NCBI RefSeq assembly: GCF_014199335.1
Contig: NZ_JACIJI010000006.1
Coordinates: forward strand, 1 to 64,000
DNA length: 64,000 bases
Source of the DNA: Stakelama sediminis
GTDB taxonomy: Bacteria > Pseudomonadota > Alphaproteobacteria > Sphingomonadales > Sphingomonadaceae
Reading direction: 5' to 3'
Shown: positions 1-6,610 of the stretch, in pieces
Numbering within the stretch: position 1 is the stretch's first letter
How the letters are laid out: every line of letters begins with the position of its first letter
Notes under the pieces: model-generated
What the model was told of the DNA's origin: nothing
Databases searched by the model: none
Seen by the model: only the letters and a program-made list of their open reading frames with translations
Position numbers and translations under genes: made by a program

Positions 1-833
1 AGAAGATCAGAGGTCGCCATGCCGCCCTCGGGCAGGATGTCGCCGCGCCAGACGTCGAACTGCTTGGCGTAATAGGCGATGAGTGCGCCTGCCGCTGCAA
101 GCAGCAGGATGACCGAAGCAAGGCTCCACAACAGAGTGCCGGTGGTTGGGCTATTGCCCACCAGGGGTTCGTGCGGCCAGTTGCTGGTATAAGTGATGGT
201 CTGGTCCGGACGATCGGTGGTCGCCCCCCAGGCCGTCCAGAAATAGAAGGCGGTAAGCTGCCGGGCTTCCGCGGCCGACAGCTCGCCATAGACCGGGAAG
301 GCATAGTCGCGGCGGAGCTTTAGCGAGGCAGGATCGCCGCCATCGTACAGGCTTACGAAATGCTGCTGCACCTGCCGAATTGCGCGCGCGCGGGTGTCGC
401 TGACCGTGATGGCGCCGGACGCGGGGTCATAGCTGTTCCTGCGCATTTCCTCTTGCAGCGCGGCCTTTCGCATCGCTTCCGCCTGCGTGGGGGACACGCC
501 CGCGGGGAGCGGAGTGGCCGATAGGGCGAGCAGTGCCTCCGCCTCGCGGTGCAGCCAGTCGGCGCTCCAGTCGGGCGCCAGATAGCTGCCATGGCCCCAG
601 ATCGAGCCCTGCTCCATGCCGCCGATCGACTGCCAGATATTCTGGCCGGTCTCGATGTCCGCGCGCGTGAACAATGTCTCGCCGCTTTGGGACTTCACTG
701 CTTCGGGAATGGGCGGCGCCTGCTGGTAGATCTGCTGCCCGAGCAACAGTAGGATTCCGAACATGACCACCATGCCGACCGACAGGATGATCCACAGCCT
801 TTTGATGCTGAATGTCGTTTGATAGCTCTTCAT
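1..833 (-). CDS. norB: Nitric oxide reductase, quinol type, large subunit (partial, N-terminal part)
   Basis: The product should reduce NO to N2O at the cytoplasmic membrane with electrons from quinol. Translating the minus strand from the ATG at 833 gives a long reading frame that leaves the window at base 1. After one N-terminal membrane segment (residues about 12-33) comes the periplasmic domain typical of quinol-dependent NorB, with IETGQNIWQSIGG and GSIWGHGSYLAPDWSADWLH. The catalytic haem/FeB core lies outside the window. The start is 18 bases after the CopD-like gene, so it is probably the last or a late gene of the minus-strand NO-response operon. Family assignment is firm; the rest of the gene cannot be seen. 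Confidence 0.9.
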   Translation of the reverse strand, partial: MKSYQTTFSIKRLWIILSVGMVVMFGILLLLGQQIYQQAPPIPEAVKSQSGETLFTRADIETGQNIWQSIGGMEQGSIWGHGSYLAPDWSADWLHREAEALLALSATPLPAGVSPTQAEAMRKAALQEEMRRNSYDPASGAITVSDTRARAIRQVQQHFVSLYDGGDPASLKLRRDYAFPVYGELSAAEARQLTAFYFWTAWGATTDRPDQTITYTSNWPHEPLVGNSPTTGTLLWSLASVILLLAAAGALIAYYAKQFDVWRGDILPEGGMATSDL

Positions 834-851
834 GCCCCAAACCCCCTCTGT

Positions 852-1334
852 TCAGAATAGTCCGTGACTACCGCCTACCGCGCCCAAAATTGTTATGATG
901 CTGACTGCAAGTAATAACTGATGCAGCCGGATCATTCGAGCGAAATCCGCCTCGGGTGACTGTGTATTGGCGAGACGACGATGGAGATGCAGCGGCTCGA
1001 TGACGAACAACATCAGCGCAAACACGGTCCAGAGCGCGACCATCAGGTGCATCCACCAGAACCGGCCGTCGAGGAAGCGGCTCCACAGATCGGCGCGCGC
1101 CACCAGCCACAGGCCACTTGCGCCGGCAAGTAGAACCCACACGCGTGCCTGCCAGGCAAAGCGCGCCTCCATCTGCTGAAAACGGCGCAAGCGATCCTGC
1201 GGCAGTTCCGTTGCCTTAAGCGTCGGCATCAGCACCCAGGTGACGAAACCGACGCCGCCTATCCAGAACAGGACCGCGATGACATGCACCGTGCGAGCAA
1301 GGGCGAAGTCATCCACGGTCCGCGTCTTCGACAA
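852..1334 (-). CDS. CopD-like integral membrane protein
   Basis: A 160-residue membrane protein with four hydrophobic segments (about residues 12-33, 62-80, 92-112, 136-155) and several conserved-looking His residues (TVHVIAVLFWIGG, WWMHLMVALW, EPLHLHRR). This pattern resembles small CopD-type membrane proteins, some of which sit beside NO reductase genes. It overlaps the upstream DUF1971 gene by 26 bases and precedes norB by 18 bases, so it is co-transcribed with them. A role in haem or metal supply to NorB, or in NO tolerance, is inference from position only. Confidence 0.75.
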   Translation of the reverse strand: MSKTRTVDDFALARTVHVIAVLFWIGGVGFVTWVLMPTLKATELPQDRLRRFQQMEARFAWQARVWVLLAGASGLWLVARADLWSRFLDGRFWWMHLMVALWTVFALMLFVIEPLHLHRRLANTQSPEADFARMIRLHQLLLAVSIITILGAVGGSHGLF

Positions 1335-1602
1335 GCTCTGGGCGTTCCCGGTAGAACTCGACCTGCATCGTCATGGGGCCGAGCGGAACGACATGATGGG
1401 TTGCCTGCGGCGGGATGATCGCGGGCCTGTCGGGCGTCACGAGCTGCTCGCTCGGCGGATCGACGAAAACGAGCCGCACTTCACCCTCCAGCATCCGCAG
1501 GAGGCCCCAGGTGCCTGCTTTGGTGCGATGATCGTTGCGCAGCGCGTCGGGTAGGCTTTGCTCATCGAAGATCGGCGATGCGCCGTAGGGGACCGGTGTC
1601 AC
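1309..1602 (-). CDS. DUF1971 domain protein (small cupin-like)
   Basis: A 97-residue soluble protein. The pattern SLPDALRNDHRTKAGTWGLLRMLEGEVRL and the end PPQATHHVVPLGPMTMQVEFYRE match the DUF1971 family, a cupin-like domain also found at the N terminus of some tellurite-resistance TehB proteins. Its biochemical role is unknown. Its ATG overlaps the stop of the truncated haemoglobin gene (4-base overlap), which indicates translational coupling in a NO-response operon. Confidence 0.8.
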   Translation of the reverse strand: MTPVPYGASPIFDEQSLPDALRNDHRTKAGTWGLLRMLEGEVRLVFVDPPSEQLVTPDRPAIIPPQATHHVVPLGPMTMQVEFYRERPELVEDADRG

Positions 1603-2051
1603 GACGCGGCCCTCGCGGAAATGGCGGCCAGACCGCCCCGGTCGATCTTGATGCCGGTCAGCAAGCTCTCGCCAATGCGTTGCGCCGCTTCGCCAAACCG
1701 GTCCGCGACCGCTGCGTTCGGCGCGATCCGGTCAAGCGTCTGGTCCCAAAGCGACTGCCAGCGCGCGAAATGCGCCTCATCAAGCTCGCCGATCGCGATA
1801 TGCTTGCGCATCGGATTGCCGCTGAACCGACCGGATTCGAGCATAATCGAGGCCCAGAAATCCTTCATCCGCGTCAAATGATGCGGCCAGTCGCCGATGC
1901 GTTCAGCAAAGATCGGACCGAGCATGTCGTCCTGCCGGACGGTGTCGTAGAACCTCTCCACGAGCCGCGAGATGAAAGCATCATCGATCCCGCAGGCGAG
2001 CGCATCCGCCATCTTGCGCGCCCGCGCCTGCTCGGCATGGTTCGACGTCAT
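1599..2051 (-). CDS. Group III truncated haemoglobin
   Basis: A 150-residue globin. The block DDAFISRLVERFYDTVRQDDMLGPIF followed by WPHHLTRMKDFWASIML is typical of group III truncated haemoglobins, which bind haem and are linked to NO and oxygen chemistry. An upstream ATG at 2090 would add 13 residues. I prefer the ATG at 2051 because the family normally starts near here and because an NsrR-like site (2071-2093) would otherwise lie inside the gene. It is the first gene of a minus-strand operon (globin, DUF1971, CopD-like, norB) and diverges from nsrR, which fits NO-induced expression. Confidence 0.88.
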   Translation of the reverse strand: MTSNHAEQARARKMADALACGIDDAFISRLVERFYDTVRQDDMLGPIFAERIGDWPHHLTRMKDFWASIMLESGRFSGNPMRKHIAIGELDEAHFARWQSLWDQTLDRIAPNAAVADRFGEAAQRIGESLLTGIKIDRGGLAAISARAAS

Positions 2052-2070
2052 TGCCTGCCTCGACTCGATT

Positions 2071-2093
2071 AAGATGAATTTCCTATGCATGGT
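2071..2093 (+). promoter_or_regulatory. NsrR-like operator, globin-proximal
   Basis: The sequence starts AAGATGAATTT and continues after one base as CTATGCATGGT. Against the enterobacterial NsrR consensus (AAGATGYATTT, one base, inverted copy) the first half matches at 10 of 11 positions and the second at 7 of 11. It lies 20 bases upstream of the globin start at 2051. Binding is not shown; the match is by eye. Confidence 0.55.
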
Positions 2094-2113
2094 TTACGCG
2101 CCTTGGCGGATAA

Positions 2114-2136
2114 AACCAATATATGATATGCATCTT
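2114..2136 (-). promoter_or_regulatory. NsrR-like operator, nsrR-proximal
   Basis: Read on the minus strand this begins AAGATGCATAT, 10 of 11 to the NsrR half-site consensus, with a weaker second half. It ends two bases before the nsrR ATG, so it would allow autoregulation. Together with the site at 2071-2093 it forms two operators in opposite orientation across the divergent promoter region. Confidence 0.5.
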
Positions 2137-2138
2137 TT

Positions 2139-2588
2139 ATGAGATTGTCCGTCCAGACCGACTATGCCCTTCGCACATTGATGTTCCTGGCCGTGAAGGA
2201 CGGCCACCATTCGATCGCCGAGATCGCACACGCATATGGCATCTCGAAGAACCATCTGATGAAAGTGGCGCAGCGACTGGCCGCGGAGGGATTTGTCGAG
2301 GGTGTGCGGGGCCGGAGCGGGGGCCTCAAGCTCACACGGCCCGCCAATGCCCTGAACGTCGGTTCGATCATGCGCATCATGGAAGACACCGGGACATTCG
2401 TCGAATGCTTCGACGCGGCGACCAACAGCTGCGTCGTGACGCCCGCATGCGGCTTGCGCCATGCCTTGGCAGGCGCGCTGGAAGCTTTCGCGCGACACCT
2501 CGATCAGTTCACCATCGCCGATCTCGTACCGGATTCCAAAAGCTACGGGTGGCAGCTCGACGCGCAAGCGGCCACTGCTTCGATGTAA
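2139..2588 (+). CDS. nsrR: NsrR, Rrf2-family NO-sensing repressor
   Basis: A 149-residue Rrf2-family regulator. It begins MRLSVQTDYALRTLMFLA, the usual start of this family, followed by a winged helix (IAEIAHAYGISKNHLMKVAQRL). Three Cys residues arranged C-x7-C-x5-C (ECFDAATNSCVVTPAC, about residues 89-103) would hold the Fe-S cluster that NO destroys. The divergent neighbours (globin, norB) are standard NsrR targets, which separates it from IscR. The start is fixed by the family N terminus although it leaves almost no room for a Shine-Dalgarno sequence. Confidence 0.88.
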   Translation: MRLSVQTDYALRTLMFLAVKDGHHSIAEIAHAYGISKNHLMKVAQRLAAEGFVEGVRGRSGGLKLTRPANALNVGSIMRIMEDTGTFVECFDAATNSCVVTPACGLRHALAGALEAFARHLDQFTIADLVPDSKSYGWQLDAQAATASM

Positions 2589-2632
2589 CGGAGAACCCGG
2601 CGCTTCTGACCTGATCCTTCTCGGAAGCCCGC

Positions 2633-2673
2633 AACATCTGTAATGAGTTATTACGCCACCTGGCGCAGATGTT
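2633..2673. repeat. Perfect three-way-junction palindrome
   Basis: An outer inverted repeat AACATCTG/CAGATGTT (2633-2640, 2666-2673) encloses two adjacent inner hairpins with no unpaired bases between them: TAAT-gagtt-ATTA (2641-2653) and CGCCA-cc-TGGCG (2654-2665). It lies between nsrR and the IS1182 element. It could be an extruded DNA site, part of a recombination or transposition end, or the structured 3' end of the nsrR transcript. I cannot tell which. Confidence 0.6.
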
Positions 2674-2688
2674 CAAAGCCAATAACAA

Positions 2689-4226
2689 GCTTTTACTCAT
2701 GAACCTGTCAGTGTAGAATCCAATTATCTTCCCATCTTCCGCGCCGGGGTGTGCATGAGTTTTATTGAGGGACTCGCGCGAGATCAGGTCAGCCTGCTTC
2801 CTCCTTGTGTTGATGACTATGTTTCCCCGGACGCATTGGTCCGAGTCGTCGATGCTTTTGTTACCAGCTTGAACTTGGCTGAGCTTGGCTTCGGTCGCGC
2901 TATCGCTGCGGTCACCGGCCGCCCTGGATACCATCCAGGCGATATGCTCCGGCTGTACATCTGGGGCTATCTCAACCAGGTTCGGTCCTCACGCCAATTG
3001 GAACGAGCGTGTGTCCGCGACCTCGAAGCGCTTTGGCTAATGCGCCGGCTCGCGCCGGATTACCGAACGATCGCCTCCTTTCGTCATGACAATCCGGAAG
3101 CCATTGTCGGCGCCAGCGCTGCATTCATCCAGTTCTGCCGCGAAACCGGCTTGATCAGCGGTCGATTGGTCGCGCTAGACGGGACGAAGATGCGCGCGGT
3201 CGCGAGCTCAAAGAACATCGCTGGCGCCGACCGGCTCGCCCGTGACGTTGCGCACACCGAAAAGGAGATCGCCTACTACCTTGAGCGGCTCGACATCATA
3301 GATGAGGCAGTGGCCCAGGGGTTCGACGATCAGCCCAAACATCGGGAGGCGTTCACCACTGCGATCGAGACCCTCGGGCGCCGCAAGGACAGGCTCGTGC
3401 GCCGGCAGGACATCCTGAAGGATCGCGACGAGACGGCTTTGGTCTTTGGCGAGTCCGACGCGCGGCCGATGGGCTATGGACGTTCTCCCAAGACACCCTG
3501 CTACAACATGCAAAGCGTGGTCGATGTAGATAGCGGCCTGATCATACATCACGACGTGACCAACGAGGCAAACGACAGCCAGCTCCTGCATCCAATGTCG
3601 ATGGCGACGATGGAAGTGCTTGAGGTTGACGAGCTCAAAGTCCTGGCCGACGGCGGTTACTCCAACGCCCAGGCGGTCGCGCAATGCGAGCGCGACCATA
3701 TTGAGGTCGCGGCGCCGATCAAACGCGGTGCCATGAGCACCGATTTTTTCCGGCCAGCGCAGTTCGTGTATGATGAGGGGACCGACACAATCCGGTGCCC
3801 CGCCGGCAAGACGTTGAGACCATCCGGCAAACATACCCGCAACCGTGCGATCCGATATAGAACGTCCGCATGCAAAGACTGTCGGCTGAAGAGCCGATGC
3901 ACGTCCGGCGCCCAACGGACCATCCATCGGTTGTTCGACCAGGCGGCGCTGGATCGTATGGAGGCCAGAATCTACGCGGATCCGAGCTTGATGGTGACCC
4001 GCCGATGTACTGTAGAGCACCCCTTCGGCACGATTAAACGGATGTCCGGCGGCGGAAGGTTCCTCACGCGAGGTCTCAGAGCGGTAAAGGCCGAAGCGGC
4101 TCTCTCGATTGTCGCCTTCAACATCCTCCATGCAGTAAATGCCTTCGGTGCCGAGCGACTGACGCCAGCGGGGTGAGACGCGCGTCGCGGTGCTGGCGGC
4201 GGCGGATTAGACGAATGAGTTTTTGC
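2689..4226 (+). mobile_element. IS1182-family insertion sequence (ends estimated)
   Basis: It carries one complete transposase gene. The ends are uncertain. The best candidate inverted ends are GC-TTTT-ACTCAT at 2689-2700 and the inverted match at 4215-4226 (8 of 12 positions). No convincing target duplication is visible. The element separates the NO-response locus from the ICE leading region and may mark or obscure the left boundary of that region. Confidence 0.5.
2755..4176 (+). CDS. IS1182-family transposase
   Basis: A 473-residue transposase of normal length. The start MSFIEGLARDQVSLLPPCVDDYV, the N-terminal DUF772-type region (GRPGYHPGDMLRLYIWGYLNQVRSSRQLERAC), the VALDGTKM block carrying the first catalytic Asp (about residue 143), the LADGGYSN block with the second, and the C-terminal VEHPFGTIKR with the Glu are all present. 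A GTG at 2749 is in frame, but the ATG at 2755 gives the usual family N terminus. No stop or frameshift is seen, so it may be active. It cuts DNA at the element ends. Confidence 0.92.
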   Translation: MSFIEGLARDQVSLLPPCVDDYVSPDALVRVVDAFVTSLNLAELGFGRAIAAVTGRPGYHPGDMLRLYIWGYLNQVRSSRQLERACVRDLEALWLMRRLAPDYRTIASFRHDNPEAIVGASAAFIQFCRETGLISGRLVALDGTKMRAVASSKNIAGADRLARDVAHTEKEIAYYLERLDIIDEAVAQGFDDQPKHREAFTTAIETLGRRKDRLVRRQDILKDRDETALVFGESDARPMGYGRSPKTPCYNMQSVVDVDSGLIIHHDVTNEANDSQLLHPMSMATMEVLEVDELKVLADGGYSNAQAVAQCERDHIEVAAPIKRGAMSTDFFRPAQFVYDEGTDTIRCPAGKTLRPSGKHTRNRAIRYRTSACKDCRLKSRCTSGAQRTIHRLFDQAALDRMEARIYADPSLMVTRRCTVEHPFGTIKRMSGGGRFLTRGLRAVKAEAALSIVAFNILHAVNAFGAERLTPAG

Positions 4227-4251
4227 ACAGCCTGCCCCGCAACGCCCCCTG

Positions 4252-4326
4252 TAGAGTGAGAGTGCGGACGGGTTTTCCGTGACGGGTTGAGGACCGGAAG
4301 AGAGTCTTCCGGCGCCCGTCGCGGAG
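4252..4326 (+). ncRNA. Structured leader RNA, copy 1 (radC-motif-like)
   Basis: Upstream of ardC. After a purine-rich stretch the outer stem GACGGG (4281-4286) pairs with CCCGTC (4315-4320). It encloses the hairpin CCGGAAG-agagt-CTTCCGG (4294-4312). The Shine-Dalgarno GGAG follows the stem directly, 8-9 bases before the ATG. The same architecture occurs upstream of 6611 and 8943 and, altered, upstream of 10779. It resembles the published radC RNA motif, which precedes antirestriction and mobile-element genes. That identification is from memory. Confidence 0.7.
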
Positions 4327-4333
4327 AACCGCG

Positions 4334-5287
4334 ATGTCCAGATATGACCGCACCCCTCGCACCGGCGCTGACCGGGCGAACCTCTATGACGAAATCACCG
4401 ACAAGATCATTGCCGAGCTGGAAGCCGGCCGCGTGCCGTGGGTCCAGCCCTGGGGCACCTCGGCGGCGAAGGCTCCGCTCGGCTTGCCGCGAAACGCCAC
4501 GACCTCGCGCAGCTATAGCGGCATCAATGTCCTGATCCTCTGGGGCGCCGTCATCGAACATGGTTTCCCCGGCCAGGACTGGCTCACCTTTCGCCAAGCG
4601 CTGTCGCTCGGCGGCCATGTCCGCAAGGGCGAACGCGGCACCACCGTCGTCTATGCCGACCGCTTCACGCCGGAGGACGAGAAGCGCCGCGCCTTCAAGG
4701 CCGGCGAGGAAGCGCAGGCGATTCCGTTTCTGAAACGCTTCACGGTCTTCAACACGGCGCAATGCGACGACCTGCCCGAAGACATCGAGGCGGCGGTGCC
4801 TCCTCCGCCGCCCGGCATGATCGAGCCCCAGGTCGAGGCGCTCATCAAGGCGACTAGCATCGACTTCCGCATCGGCGGCAACAGGGCGTTCTACGTGCCG
4901 TCGCTCGACTATGTGCAGGTGCCGCCGCCGGCCGCCTACTTCGAGCCAGTCAACTGGCATCGGACGGCGCTCCATGAACTCGGTCACGCCAGCGGCGCAG
5001 CGCACCGGCTGAACCGAAACCTCTCCGGCTCCTTCGGCTCGAAGCTCTATTCGGTCGAGGAAATCACGGCCGAGCTGATCTCGGCCTTTTGCTGCGCCTC
5101 GCTCGGAATCGTCCCGACCGTGCGCCATGCTGATTATATCGGCTCCTGGCTGGAGGTGCTGCGCGAGGACAATCGCGCCATCGTCCGCGCCGCCTCGCAG
5201 GCCAGCAAGGCGGCGGACTGGCTCCTGTCCTTCCTGCCGGACGCCGACAGCCCTCCCGATGCCGACGACATGTGGAGGGCCGCGTGA
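4334..5287 (+). CDS. ArdC-like antirestriction protein (ssDNA-binding domain plus zincin metallopeptidase)
   Basis: A 317-residue protein. Residues about 14-150 match the ArdC N-terminal ssDNA-binding domain (LYDEITDKIIAELEAGRVPWVQPW, SYSGINVLILW). Residues about 205-290 are the zincin-like peptidase domain with the zinc motif HELGH (214-218) and a downstream Glu in YSVEEITAELISAF. ArdC proteins protect incoming single-stranded conjugative DNA against host restriction. The gene heads the leading region and is preceded by leader RNA copy 1. The next gene overlaps its stop (TGATG). Confidence 0.9.
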   Translation: MSRYDRTPRTGADRANLYDEITDKIIAELEAGRVPWVQPWGTSAAKAPLGLPRNATTSRSYSGINVLILWGAVIEHGFPGQDWLTFRQALSLGGHVRKGERGTTVVYADRFTPEDEKRRAFKAGEEAQAIPFLKRFTVFNTAQCDDLPEDIEAAVPPPPPGMIEPQVEALIKATSIDFRIGGNRAFYVPSLDYVQVPPPAAYFEPVNWHRTALHELGHASGAAHRLNRNLSGSFGSKLYSVEEITAELISAFCCASLGIVPTVRHADYIGSWLEVLREDNRAIVRAASQASKAADWLLSFLPDADSPPDADDMWRAA

Positions 5288-6060
5288 TGCGCTTCGGCCG
5301 TTGGCATCGCCCCGAACCCTATCGCGATACCTCACGCAAGCGCGCGGCGTTCCACCGCAAGCAGCGGCTCGAACGCGAGGCCCTGCCGCTCTTTGCCGAC
5401 GACATCGCCGCCACGCAGCATGGCGCCGACGAGGAAATGGCTCGCCGCACCATCTGGTGGGACGAGTACGAACGCGACCGTCGCGATCAGCGCGCTGCCT
5501 GGTGGCGGAAAGGTCGTGCCCGGCTCTTTACGCTGCCCGACGCCCTGCGCGCTCGCGTCCGCGAGATCTGGCGGACCTGCCCATATCCTGCCGATCCGGC
5601 GAGCTTCGCCGATTTCCTGCATCAGATCGCCGTCGGCAAGCTCGATCCCGACCGGCCGCCATGGGTCTTCCATCAGGAGCGTTCGGCTCGCATCACCCGC
5701 GACCCTTCGAGCTTCCACGACGCCTTCCGCCAGATCGGCAAGCGCAAGATCGCGGGCGGTCCGAACAGGGCCGAAAGCGACGAGCGGCTGTTCTGCGGCA
5801 ATCTCGGATCGGGCATTCTGTTTCTCAACGAGCGAGTGCATCCCATTGATCGGAATGCAGGATTCCACGCCGCGTCCGACCATCGCCTGCGCGATTCCCA
5901 TCTTCGCCACGCCGATCATCGCGTTGAGATCGAGGTGCGCGGCCAATGTTCGGATGCCGATGTGGCGTTGATCGAGCAGCTCGCGCAGGCCGCCGAGACG
6001 CGGCCCGTCACCGTCCAGCGGATCATCCCCGTCACTATCGCCGGAGGTGCCCGGCCATGA
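5287..6060 (+). CDS. Conserved ICE protein of unknown function
   Basis: A 257-residue soluble protein, rich in Arg and Trp, that I do not recognise as a named family. The ATG at 5287 overlaps the ardC stop, so translation is probably coupled. An upstream in-frame start at 5272 is less likely. The N terminus is very basic (RFGRWHRPEPYRDTSRKRAAFHRKQRLERE). The middle holds the motif PPWVFHQERSARITRDPSSFHDAF. There is no signal peptide or membrane segment. Position between ardC and a small Cys protein suggests a leading-region function during DNA entry (inference). Confidence 0.75.
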   Translation: MRFGRWHRPEPYRDTSRKRAAFHRKQRLEREALPLFADDIAATQHGADEEMARRTIWWDEYERDRRDQRAAWWRKGRARLFTLPDALRARVREIWRTCPYPADPASFADFLHQIAVGKLDPDRPPWVFHQERSARITRDPSSFHDAFRQIGKRKIAGGPNRAESDERLFCGNLGSGILFLNERVHPIDRNAGFHAASDHRLRDSHLRHADHRVEIEVRGQCSDADVALIEQLAQAAETRPVTVQRIIPVTIAGGARP

Positions 6061-6479
6061 GCACGCCCGGATCAGGTCACAACGGCGGGCCGCCGCTAGA
6101 TCCGCCCGTTCGCCACGAACGCGGCCAGTGCAAGAACTGCATCCACTGGCACGCTCCGTCCGACAACGAGCAGCGCGCCTACGAGATGTTCCGGCTCGAC
6201 CTTTCGCGCAAGCGCGTCAAGCGGCTGTCCGGCACATGCGACCGTGTGCTTCTGGATGGCCGGTCCTCCACCGCCTTCTCGGCGACGACGGCCGAGTTCG
6301 GTTGCCGGAATTTCGAGGCGAAACCCCGACCGGCGCGCCCTGTCGGCGGCGGCCTCCTCACGATCTGGCGGAACGGCCGCATCGCCTGGCAGGGGCCGGA
6401 GGAGAAAACGCCTTCGCGTTATCTTCAGGAAACGCTCGATCTCGAAGACGGCGAGACGCCGGAAACCGGGGGAGGATGA
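6057..6479 (+). CDS. Small four-cysteine protein of unknown function
   Basis: A 140-residue protein. The ATG at 6057 overlaps the stop of the previous gene (ATGA), which decides the start over an upstream one at 5946. Four Cys in two pairs (GQCKNCIHW, then GTCDR and FGCRNF) could bind zinc or a metal cluster. It ends with an acidic tail (LDLEDGETPETGGG). No family is recognised. It closes the ardC transcription unit. Confidence 0.75.
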   Translation: MSTPGSGHNGGPPLDPPVRHERGQCKNCIHWHAPSDNEQRAYEMFRLDLSRKRVKRLSGTCDRVLLDGRSSTAFSATTAEFGCRNFEAKPRPARPVGGGLLTIWRNGRIAWQGPEEKTPSRYLQETLDLEDGETPETGGG

Positions 6480-6527
6480 GGCGCAGCCGTGCGCTCTGCC
6501 GGTTGGCGCCCCGCCAGCCGCACCGCC

Positions 6528-6605
6528 GATAGAGGGAGAGAGGGGACGGGATTTCATGACGGGTTAGGCCCGAGAGAGAGGCTCTCGGCGCCCGTCGTGG
6601 AGTAA
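6528..6605 (+). ncRNA. Structured leader RNA, copy 2 (radC-motif-like)
   Basis: Upstream of the ParB-like gene. The outer stem is GACGGG (6558-6563) with CCCGTC (6591-6596). The inner hairpin is CCGAGAG-agagg-CTCTCGG (6570-6588). It is preceded by a purine-rich run and GGGACGGGATTTCATGAC, and followed directly by the Shine-Dalgarno GGAG. The inner stem differs in sequence from copy 1 but keeps pairing (CCGGAAG/CTTCCGG versus CCGAGAG/CTCTCGG), which is compensatory change in support of a real RNA structure. Confidence 0.7.
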
Positions 6606-6610
6606 AGACC

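Noticed and set aside
2589-4260. Exact ends of the IS1182 element
   Set aside because: Only 8 of 12 bases match between the best candidate ends and no target duplication is visible, so the given ends are estimates.
4252-4333. A sigma-70 promoter from TTGCAC near 4224 to TGTAGA near 4251
   Set aside because: The spacer is about 21 bases, too long for a convincing promoter.
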